A stretch of DNA of 13,158 nt from an uncultured Lachnospiraceae bacterium. Its GTDB lineage: Bacteria; Bacillota; Clostridia; Lachnospirales; Lachnospiraceae. Under the pieces are notes generated by a model. The model saw only the letters and a list, made by a program, of their open reading frames with translations, did not search any database and was not told the DNA's origin. Below are positions 7,495 through 13,158 of this stretch, piece by piece. Numbering within the stretch: the stretch's first letter is position 1; each line of letters opens with the position of its first letter. Location: contig CAKRNI010000053.1 in the NCBI GenBank assembly GCA_934370915.1, positions 1 to 13,158 of the forward strand, given 5' to 3'. A program made the translations under genes and the position numbers.

Positions 7495-8175
7495 ATGTCA
7501 AAACTATTGATCGTTGATGACGATATCCGTCTCAGGAAACTGGTGCGGACATACGGAGAAGTGGAGCATTATGAATGTGATGAGGCCGCAGATGGACTTG
7601 CGGCGCTGGAAAAACTGCAGGTTGATAATTTCGATCTCGTGATTCTGGACGTTATGATGCCGGGACTCGACGGTTTCGAAACGTTAGAGCGGATCCGCAA
7701 GACCAGCGAGATCCCGGTGATCATGTTGACCGCCAGAAACGAAGAATACGATAAACTCACAGGCTTTGGTCTCGGAGTGGATGACTACGTCTCAAAACCC
7801 TTCAGCCCGAAAGAGCTCATGGCGCGGGTGGGCGCAGTCTTAAAGCGCAATGGAAGAAAAATGTCTGTTCTTTCCTATCAATATAAAGAGCTTGAGATCC
7901 ACCCGGATTCCCGCACCGCCTCCATCTCCGGGAGGGAGCTGATCCTTGCCCCGAAGGAATTCGACCTTCTCCTGGAGCTTGCGAAAAATCCCGGAACTGT
8001 CATGAGGCGGGACAAGCTTCTTCAGGACGTCTGGGGATACAGCTACTGCGGCGACGGACGCACCGTGGACACCCATGTAAAATCCGTCCGTGACCGTCTC
8101 GGCCCGTACCGCTCCATGATCCAGACCGTATGGGGCGTCGGATATAAATTCGATCCGGATGCCGTGATCCACTAA
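7495..8175 (+). CDS. OmpR/PhoB-family response regulator
   Basis: A 226-residue transcription factor. Receiver domain at 1-118: acidic pocket D8/D9, phospho-acceptor D52 in LVILDVMMPGLDG, switch residue T79 in IMLTAR, and K101 in YVSKPFSP. C-terminal winged helix at about 128-222: LAPKEFDLLLEL, recognition-helix region RTVDTHVKSVRDRL (189-202), and the wing ending TVWGVGYKF. All catalytic positions are intact. The start is supported by AGGGG ten nt upstream. It is divergent from the RND operon and lies 75 nt before its histidine kinase, so the two are probably co-transcribed. The direct-repeat site at 7279-7322 lies between this gene and the pump and fits its family's binding mode. The pump is therefore the probable target; the inducing signal is unknown. 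Confidence 0.95.
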   Translation: MSKLLIVDDDIRLRKLVRTYGEVEHYECDEAADGLAALEKLQVDNFDLVILDVMMPGLDGFETLERIRKTSEIPVIMLTARNEEYDKLTGFGLGVDDYVSKPFSPKELMARVGAVLKRNGRKMSVLSYQYKELEIHPDSRTASISGRELILAPKEFDLLLELAKNPGTVMRRDKLLQDVWGYSYCGDGRTVDTHVKSVRDRLGPYRSMIQTVWGVGYKFDPDAVIH

Positions 8176-8250
8176 TTCCGGCTGACAGCTCCCCCGGCAC
8201 ACCTCAGATACTGACTGGAATTGAAAAACAATTACCGATAAAGGAAAATT

Positions 8251-9750
8251 ATGGAACATATCAATGAAACAAAAAAATCTGAGCTGAAAGTTCTTCACAC
8301 AAAAAAGCGCCCCGGCCTGATGTTTCAGCTCTGGGGCATGATGATGGGGCTTGTTGTCCTGACCGCAGCCTGCATGTGGTTTGTTCAGGTCTTTTTCTTC
8401 GAACATACCTATGCGGAAACAGCCCTGTCCAACTCATTAAAGCAGCTCCAGCCGGTTATGAGCGATCTGACAAACCGGGATCTGACGGAAGATGACCATC
8501 TGCTGCCGTTCTTGAGCCGAATGATCGACGGAACGATCTTTCTCGTCGACGATGCAGGGGATCTGACCGATATTTACAGTTACGGCCATCTTCTCACCGA
8601 TGTCCAGAATGAGCCTGAATACGGCATCTGGAAATTCATCAGAAATTCCGATGAATTTTCCAACGTCAAGGCACGCCAGATCTATCAGAACGTATTAAAA
8701 AGCAATCACCATATGATCAATATCCACATTGGGATCCCGGTCACCTACGCCGGTGAGAACGCTTATCTTCTGATTGAAAACACGATCCGTACCGATGCAG
8801 CTTTTACATTCAACCGGATGCAGCTGATCATTCTCACCGTGGTCCTGACCATCGCCGCGTCCATCCTCGCCGCCGTGGGCTCCAGATATTTCACAAAACC
8901 GATCTTTGCGATCAAACACACGGTGGACCGGCTTGCAGAAAATGATTTTTCCGCCCGCGCCGATGTGAACCGCAAGGATGAGCTCGGGGAGCTGGCGGAA
9001 TCTGTCGGGCTTCTTGGACAGGCACTGGCCCGCGTCGATGTTCTTCGAAAGGAAGTCATCGCCAATGTCTCCCATGAGCTCCGCTCCCCACTTTCCGTGA
9101 TCTCCGGCTATGCAGAACTTGTCCGGGACATTCACTGGAAAGATGAGGCAGCCAGAAACGAGGATCTGGATCTTATTATCGAGGAATCCAACCGAATGAG
9201 TGAGATGGTAAATGATATTTTAGATTACTCCCAGCTTCAGTCCGGCTATATCAGGCTCCGCCCGGAATCCTTTGATTTCACAGGTTTAGCGGAATCCGAG
9301 ACCTCCCACTGTGCGGCAGCCGCCGCAACTTACGGGATCCGGGTCCGCTTTGACGCTCCCAGAGAGCCCGTGTTCATATACGCTGACCCGTTAAAGCTCA
9401 GTCAGGTACTCCGGAATCTTCTCTACAATGCCATCAATCATACTCCGGAAGGCGATACCATTACCGTCTCCCTGGAATCCAAAGGCAGTCACACCGTCCG
9501 GCTTTCCGTAACAAATCCCGGCACCCCGATCTCTGCGGAGGACAAAAAGATCATCTGGGAGCGCTACCAGCGAAGCCAGCACCAGAGCGGCCGCCGCATG
9601 GGTACCGGGATCGGCCTCTCCATCGTCAGCACAATCTTAAATGCCCACGGAATGAAATATGGGGTGGATTCAGACGAAAAAGGAACCTCATTCTGGTTTG
9701 AAATCACAGAATCAGGTTCCGATAGTCTTTTCAATGCGGCAGGTGTCTGA
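8251..9750 (+). CDS. Membrane sensor histidine kinase (HisKA/HATPase_c)
   Basis: A 499-residue partner kinase of the preceding regulator. After a basic cytoplasmic leader come TM1 (about 24-50), an extracytoplasmic sensor loop of about 135 residues (51-187), TM2 (about 188-211), HAMP (about 212-262) and the dimerisation/phosphotransfer helix with H275 in NVSHELRSPLSV. The ATPase domain has an N-box at NLLYNAINHTP (N393), the G1 region VTNPGTPIS (N422 in place of the usual Asp, as in VanS-like kinases), the F-box-like IWERYQRS, and G2 GTGIGLSIV (451-459). AAGGA lies five nt before the ATG. The loop has no recognised ligand-binding fold. Together with the neighbouring pump this suggests sensing of an envelope-active compound, which is inference. 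Confidence 0.94.
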   Translation: MEHINETKKSELKVLHTKKRPGLMFQLWGMMMGLVVLTAACMWFVQVFFFEHTYAETALSNSLKQLQPVMSDLTNRDLTEDDHLLPFLSRMIDGTIFLVDDAGDLTDIYSYGHLLTDVQNEPEYGIWKFIRNSDEFSNVKARQIYQNVLKSNHHMINIHIGIPVTYAGENAYLLIENTIRTDAAFTFNRMQLIILTVVLTIAASILAAVGSRYFTKPIFAIKHTVDRLAENDFSARADVNRKDELGELAESVGLLGQALARVDVLRKEVIANVSHELRSPLSVISGYAELVRDIHWKDEAARNEDLDLIIEESNRMSEMVNDILDYSQLQSGYIRLRPESFDFTGLAESETSHCAAAAATYGIRVRFDAPREPVFIYADPLKLSQVLRNLLYNAINHTPEGDTITVSLESKGSHTVRLSVTNPGTPISAEDKKIIWERYQRSQHQSGRRMGTGIGLSIVSTILNAHGMKYGVDSDEKGTSFWFEITESGSDSLFNAAGV

Positions 9751-9773
9751 TCTGCATTCTCTGCAGTTATCAG
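9747..9773. other. Stem-loop spanning both stop codons of convergent genes
   Basis: CTGATCTGCA (9747-9756) pairs with TGCAG plus ATCAG (9762-9766 and 9769-9773), leaving a two-base bulge and a five-base loop. The kinase TGA (9748-9750) and the amidohydrolase TGA (9772-9770 on the minus strand) both lie within it. No T-tract follows in either direction, so it is not a standard intrinsic terminator. It may act as a weak bidirectional end signal, or be chance. Confidence 0.35.
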
Positions 9774-10963
9774 TCTGCCTGATGCTCTACCTCATAGGCA
9801 TGTTCTTCCTTGATCTTCTTTAACGTCTCCGGCTCACGGATCAGATCCAGCGCTGTAAATGCAAGCACCTTTGCGCCAAGAAGGATCGAATCCAGTCCTT
9901 TCTGTGAGCATGCCGCAGCAACCATCTCTTTGCTGTGGCCCTTGATCGGCTCGTCGCTGATATTGATGGTCGGCTGGATCGCCGGAACGACCTGGGAAAC
10001 ATTTCCGATATCTGTCGATCCCATAAGTCGCTCTCCTGCCGGATCTGCTGTCTCTCCAAACAACTTCAGGTTTTTCTCATAAACCGCATCAAAGGATGGT
10101 GTCGGAACCATATTTTCTACCCAGTTCTGATACGGCTTCATGCTGCCCTTTGCGCCCATTGCCATCGCGGAGGCTTCCACGATCCGCTCTACCTTTGCGT
10201 AAACATCTTTTAAAGTGCTGGATGCGGCTGCTCTTAAGTAAAATTTTGCTGCCGCGTAATCCGGTACCGTGTTCGGTGCCTGTCCACCGTTTACGATGAT
10301 CCCGTGGATCCGCACATCATCGCTCAGATGCTGGCGAAGGGCATTGATGGAGTTATAGGTCTGGATCAGCGCGTCCAGCGCATTGATGCCCTGTTCCGGT
10401 GCCGCAGCCGCATGAGACGCCCTGCCCCAGAATTCGATATCGATCGGAACACATCCAAGGGTTTTTTCTGTAAGGCGATGTCCAACTCCCGGATGTGCGG
10501 AAAGAGCCGCGTCAACGTCCTTGAAATATCCCTCGCGGACAAAGCTGCCCTTCGCACTTCCGTTTTCTCCGCCTTCCTCTCCAGGCGTTCCGTAGAGGCG
10601 GACCTCTCCGCCGACCTCATCGATCACACTCTTTAACGCCGCAGCCGCCAGAGAAGAAGTTGCGCCAAACAGGTTATGTCCACAGCCATGTCCAAGTCCT
10701 ACAAGGGCATCGTACTCCGCAAGGAAAACCATGACCGGCCCCGGTTTCCCGGATTTATAGCTCGCCGCAAAACCGGTTCTGTGACCTGCCGCCGGCATCT
10801 CTACCTCAAATCCCACGCTCTTGATCTGATCCGCAAGACGTTTGGAAGCGAAAAACTCATAATTGCTGACCTCCGGCTTCTCATGGATCTCCAAAGCGAT
10901 CTGCTGATATGTCTTGCCGTTTGCCTCTACATAATCCACAATTTTCTTCTGTAATTCATCCAT
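9770..10963 (-). CDS. M20-family metallo-amidohydrolase (ACY1L2/AbgB-like peptidase M20D)
   Basis: A cytosolic di-metal hydrolase of 397 residues, normal for the family. Start: ATG at 10963, nine nt after AAAGGAG. An upstream in-frame TTG at 10972 abuts that site and is rejected. Positions counted from this ATG: the metal-site motif GLGHGCGHN (89-97, ligands C94 and H96), GTPGEEGG (125-132, catalytic/metal Glu pair E129/E130), LSAHPG (H157), the dimer-domain RASHAAAAPE (181-190) and GHSKEM (H343) are all present. AEYDAL replaces the RADMDAL seen in hippurate-hydrolase relatives and is typical of the ACY1L2-like branch. These enzymes cleave N-acyl amino acids, dipeptides or p-aminobenzoyl-glutamate; which one applies here cannot be told. 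It has no signal peptide. It is a separate unit from the symporter, whose terminator lies between them. Confidence 0.92.
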   Translation of the reverse strand: MDELQKKIVDYVEANGKTYQQIALEIHEKPEVSNYEFFASKRLADQIKSVGFEVEMPAAGHRTGFAASYKSGKPGPVMVFLAEYDALVGLGHGCGHNLFGATSSLAAAALKSVIDEVGGEVRLYGTPGEEGGENGSAKGSFVREGYFKDVDAALSAHPGVGHRLTEKTLGCVPIDIEFWGRASHAAAAPEQGINALDALIQTYNSINALRQHLSDDVRIHGIIVNGGQAPNTVPDYAAAKFYLRAAASSTLKDVYAKVERIVEASAMAMGAKGSMKPYQNWVENMVPTPSFDAVYEKNLKLFGETADPAGERLMGSTDIGNVSQVVPAIQPTINISDEPIKGHSKEMVAAACSQKGLDSILLGAKVLAFTALDLIREPETLKKIKEEHAYEVEHQAD

Positions 10964-11018
10964 TGTCCACAACTCCTTTTCTTTTATCCCACAAATTCAC
11001 TGCAATATTCTTATAAGG

Positions 11019-11052
11019 AAAAAGACCTGACAAAAACCTACTTGTCAGGTCT
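11019..11052 (-). terminator. Rho-independent terminator of the symporter gene
   Basis: A perfect 11-bp stem (AGACCTGACAA 11023-11033 with TTGTCAGGTCT 11042-11052), an eight-base loop, and on the minus strand a short T-tract (five T, then CCTT). On the plus strand no T-tract follows. It lies 217 nt past the symporter stop; without the inserted palindromic element the distance would be about 75 nt. Confidence 0.82.
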
Positions 11053-11124
11053 CTTAATGCGTATTATAGTTCTTTTCGCCTGAATTTTCCAGTCTTTTCT
11101 TCCGATTTCACCGATCTGTTCCGG

Positions 11125-11133
11125 CAATTATTT
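11125..11133. repeat. Left copy of 9-bp direct repeat (putative target-site duplication)
   Basis: CAATTATTT immediately precedes the left terminal inverted repeat of the element at 11134-11266. The identical sequence lies at 11266-11274. Because the first C of the right copy also ends the inverted repeat, the true duplication may be the 8-bp AATTATTT. Confidence 0.6.
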
Positions 11134-11266
11134 GTTACTGTTCACGCCTTGCGCAAACAGTAACTGATTTTGCCGATGCTTCGCATTCCAAATCGGCAAA
11201 ATCCACTACCACCACTGTATTGTACGGAATTTTCAGTTCAGAAAATTCCTACCCGTGTACAGTAAC
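11134..11266. mobile_element. 133-bp MITE-like palindromic element
   Basis: The element begins GTTACTGT and ends ACAGTAAC, perfect 8-bp terminal inverted repeats, and is flanked by AATTATTT on both sides. Inside are three hairpins: GTTACTGTT/AACAGTAAC (11134-11142 with 11156-11164), a 12-bp perfect stem GATTTTGCCGAT/ATCGGCAAAATC (11166-11177 with 11192-11203), and GGAATTTTC/GAAAATTCC (11226-11234 with 11241-11249). It has no coding potential. Terminal repeats plus a duplicated target indicate a non-autonomous insertion mobilised by an absent transposase. A REP-like repeat or structured 3'-UTR RNA is the alternative. Copy number in the genome would decide. Confidence 0.6.
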
Positions 11267-11274
11267 AATTATTT
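11266..11274. repeat. Right copy of 9-bp direct repeat, overlapping the symporter stop codon
   Basis: CAATTATTT repeats the sequence at 11125-11133. The symporter stop codon (TAA on the minus strand, 11271-11269) lies inside this copy, so the insertion preserved the reading-frame end. Confidence 0.6.
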
Positions 11275-12801
11275 TCCTGATCTTACTTCCTCAAACTCCT
11301 CCTGGATCTCCTTTGACGGCTCACCGGTCGCAAGGCTGACAACAACCAGACAGAGCATTGCGACGATAAATGCCGGAAGAAGCTCATACACATTCCATGC
11401 GCCGCCTAACGGACGAACGCAGTATTTCCATACAAATACCATGACTCCGCCTGCGATCATGCCGGCAAGAGCACCATTTCGATTGGAACGTTTCCAGAAT
11501 AATGCCGCAAGGACCACCGGTCCGAATACAGCGCCGAAACCAGCCCACGCAAAGGACACGATTCCAAATACGGAGCTGTCCGGATTTCCCGCTAAAAATA
11601 CGGCGATTACCGCGATAAAGAGAACCGTTGCCCGGGCAACATGGATCGTTCTCTTCTCGGTAAGATTTACACCGAACATTCCCTTTAACAGGTTCTCAGA
11701 AACAGCGGAGGATGCCGCAAGAAGCTGGGAATCTGCGGTGGACATCGTGCAGGCTAAAATTCCGGCAAGTGTGATTCCCGCACCCACGATCGCGAGGAAT
11801 CCATGCTGGCTTAAGAGTGTCGCAACCTGAATGATGATCGTCTCCGAAGCGGATCCCTTTAACTCTGCCATCACGCCATTCTTTGAGAGGCTATAACCGA
11901 CAACGCCGATAAAGATCGCAACTGCCATAGAGATTACGACCCATACCGTCGCGATCCGTCTGGACATCGCAATATTGTTCTCATGTTCTGTCGCCATAAA
12001 GCGAAGAAGTACATGGGGCATTCCGAAATATCCAAGTCCCCAGGCCAGTGTAGAAACAATTGAAATTGTTCCATAATCAGATGCAGCTCCGGCCGCACTG
12101 TCATACGTCGCTGTCAGGGATAAAAATCCCGGAAGTTCTCTCGCATTTGCAAGGACTGTGCCGACACCGCCGCTCATGGATACGCCGAAACATACCACAA
12201 GGACAAGCGCGATCGTCATAACAATACTCTGGATCAGATCCGTAAAGCTCGCTGCCATGAATCCACCGAGTGCTGTGTAACCGACAATGACGACAGCACT
12301 GATCAGCATAGCCGCCGTATACGGAATTCCGAATAATGTGGAGAACAGTTTTCCACATGCCGCGAATCCGGACGCTGTATACGGAACAAAAAAGATAATA
12401 ATAAAAATTGCGGAAATTCCCAATAAAAGTTTCGAATCATCGCGATACCGGTTTGCAAAGAAATCCGGCAATGTGATTGAATTCGTCTTTGCGCTATATC
12501 TCCTGATGCGTTTTGCCACGATCAGCCAGTTTAAATATGTACCGATGGCAAGTCCGATCGCAGTCCAGGATGCGTCACAGATACCGCTGAGGTACGCTAC
12601 TCCCGGCAGGCCCATCAACAGCCAGCTGCTCATATCCGATGCCTCCGCACTCATTGCAGTCACAAACGGACCTAATTTTCTTCCGCCAAGGTAGAAATCG
12701 CTGGAGTCATTGTTCCCTTTAGAATAGAAGAAACCAATTGCCAGCATCATCACCAGATAGGCAATGATCACAAGAAATACTCCTATAATTGCTGCATTCA
12801 T
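11269..12801 (-). CDS. putP: Sodium/solute symporter, PutP-like (Na+/proline symporter)
   Basis: A 510-residue inner-membrane SSS-family transporter, close in length to E. coli PutP (502), with about 13 membrane helices. Start: ATG at 12801, nine nt after GAGAGGA. The ATG at 12807 is only three nt from that site, and the one at 12819 lies before it. Long stretches match PutP: YLGGRKLGPFVTAMSAEASD (37-56) leading to MSSWLLMGLPG, WGLGYFGMPHVLLRFMA (254-270), and SFAWAGFGAVFGPVVL (416-431). The Na+/substrate signature has D56 and S58 (PutP D55, S57), with S354/T355 in CTMSTADSQLL (PutP S340/T341). E53 and S59 stand where PutP has Gly. Proline is the most likely substrate; other SSS substrates are not excluded. 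It is transcribed alone, with its own promoter and terminator. Confidence 0.93.
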   Translation of the reverse strand: MNAAIIGVFLVIIAYLVMMLAIGFFYSKGNNDSSDFYLGGRKLGPFVTAMSAEASDMSSWLLMGLPGVAYLSGICDASWTAIGLAIGTYLNWLIVAKRIRRYSAKTNSITLPDFFANRYRDDSKLLLGISAIFIIIFFVPYTASGFAACGKLFSTLFGIPYTAAMLISAVVIVGYTALGGFMAASFTDLIQSIVMTIALVLVVCFGVSMSGGVGTVLANARELPGFLSLTATYDSAAGAASDYGTISIVSTLAWGLGYFGMPHVLLRFMATEHENNIAMSRRIATVWVVISMAVAIFIGVVGYSLSKNGVMAELKGSASETIIIQVATLLSQHGFLAIVGAGITLAGILACTMSTADSQLLAASSAVSENLLKGMFGVNLTEKRTIHVARATVLFIAVIAVFLAGNPDSSVFGIVSFAWAGFGAVFGPVVLAALFWKRSNRNGALAGMIAGGVMVFVWKYCVRPLGGAWNVYELLPAFIVAMLCLVVVSLATGEPSKEIQEEFEEVRSGK

Positions 12802-12847
12802 TTTCATACTTCCTCTCATTTAGTGTAATAAAGCATTAATGTAGTTA

Positions 12848-12875
12848 AGTATATCAAAAAATTAACAGAATGCAA
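12848..12875 (-). promoter_or_regulatory. Candidate promoter of the symporter gene
   Basis: On the minus strand TTGCAT (12875-12870), 16 bp, then TATACT (12853-12848, five of six matches), about 47 nt before the ATG at 12801. The -35 is weak. The region is AT-rich and no other candidate is better. Confidence 0.4.
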
Positions 12876-13066
12876 GCATTTTTCCATATTTTGCAGGAGC
12901 TTACTCCAAACGGCAAGCTGCAGCCCGCACCGGTACGTATCATTGACGCATCAGTACCGTTGAGAACTCATTCTCCATTGGAACATTCCTGCTCAAGAAG
13001 AGCTATTTTCATCTCCAGCCACCGCCACAGCCAGAGGTACAAGCTGTGCTTGCTATTATCTCATGA
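12876..13066. other. Unassigned stretch with no supported gene
   Basis: This stretch between the symporter promoter and the right-edge promoter candidate is richer in GC than the flanking spacers. It contains only short hairpins, such as GGAG-CTTA-CTCC (12896-12907) and CGGTAC/GTACCG (12931-12936 with 12954-12959). A plus-strand frame (12870-13070, 66 codons) and a minus-strand frame interrupted by one TGA both exist. Neither has a ribosome binding site or a recognisable domain. It may be a decayed gene, a repeat or a small RNA; I see nothing that decides. Confidence 0.3.
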
Positions 13067-13096
13067 CTGACAAACTGGAAGTTATTTCCCTATAAT
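13067..13096 (+). promoter_or_regulatory. Candidate outward-facing promoter at the right edge
   Basis: CTGACA (13067-13072, five of six matches to TTGACA), 18 bp, then a perfect TATAAT (13091-13096). Transcription would begin near 13103 and leave the window. An ATG at 13142 without a clear ribosome binding site could start the next gene, but too little of it is visible. Confidence 0.45.
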
Positions 13097-13158
13097 ATTC
13101 TCCTCCGTGTCATTCCCGTTCAGCGATTTTGAGAATTTAAAATGAAAGTTGTGCATTC

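Noticed and set aside
9514..9531. Kinase G1 box has Asn instead of Asp, suggesting a dead kinase
   Set aside because: The NPG-x-P-I form is seen in VanS-like kinases as I recall them, and the H, N and G2 boxes are intact, so loss of activity is not supported.
10964..10972. Upstream TTG start adding three residues to the amidohydrolase
   Set aside because: It directly abuts the AAAGGAG ribosome binding site, whereas the ATG at 10963 is at an ideal nine-base spacing.
11255..11830. Plus-strand 191-codon frame opposite the symporter gene
   Set aside because: It is a reading-frame shadow of the symporter, which has clear family motifs throughout on the minus strand.
9770..12801. Symporter and amidohydrolase as an uptake-and-hydrolysis operon
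   Set aside because: A strong minus-strand terminator (11019-11052) separates them and the gap is 305 bp; functional linkage is not shown.
12802..12819. ATG at 12819 (and 12807) as start of the symporter
   Set aside because: The ATG at 12819 lies upstream of the GAGAGGA site and has no site of its own; 12807 is only three bases away from it. The ATG at 12801 fits best and gives a normal PutP N-terminus.
12870..13070. Plus-strand 66-codon frame in the right spacer
   Set aside because: No ribosome binding site, Arg/His/Ser-rich low-information product, no domain; its start also overlaps the symporter promoter.
13082..13156. Minus-strand frame entering from the right edge and stopping at 13084-13082
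   Set aside because: Only about 25 codons, no recognisable sequence, and it overlaps the promoter candidate; such an open frame is expected by chance.
1..13158. CRISPR arrays, tRNA or rRNA genes, prophage or toxin-antitoxin modules
   Set aside because: No regularly spaced repeats, no tRNA-like cloverleaf and no matching protein motifs were seen on either strand.

Overview
The window looks like a chromosomal segment of a mid-GC Clostridia, most likely a Lachnospiraceae-type Firmicute. The reasons are AGGAGG-like ribosome binding sites, one TTG start with a good site, a SwrC/HAE-type RND pump, a VanS/PhoR-like sensor kinase and a PutP-type symporter. This placement is inferred from gene style, not from a marker gene.

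Left edge (1-342): the 3' end of an unidentified plus-strand gene, then the terminator of the large minus-strand operon. Operon (7200 to 343, minus strand): membrane fusion protein, 1000-residue RND transporter, and two consecutive TolC-like coiled-coil proteins, ending at a U-tract hairpin at 270-304. This is the full part list of a tripartite Gram-negative efflux pump. However, both TolC-like proteins seem to lack the segments that form the outer-membrane beta-barrel, as expected if the host has no outer membrane. This is the most interesting system in the window.

Control region (7201-7494) and two-component system (7495-9750, plus strand): an OmpR/PhoB-type response regulator and its histidine kinase are transcribed divergently from the pump. 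Upstream of the pump lie four tandem 11-bp units, three with a perfect TTTGTGA core, next to a -10-like element. This is the architecture of an OmpR/PhoB-class activator site. The simplest model is that the kinase senses an extracellular or envelope signal and the regulator switches on the pump.

Right part: an M20-family amidohydrolase (10963 to 9770, minus strand) converges on the kinase gene with a 19-bp gap, and both stop codons lie inside one stem-loop. Upstream is a clear minus-strand terminator (11019-11052) belonging to the next gene, a PutP-like sodium/proline symporter (12801 to 11269, minus strand). Between the symporter stop codon and its terminator sits a 133-bp palindrome-rich insertion with 8-bp terminal inverted repeats, flanked by an 8-9 bp direct repeat. 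It looks like a MITE-like element that landed on the stop codon. The last 357 bases hold the symporter promoter, an unassigned stretch and a possible outward-facing promoter, but no convincing gene.
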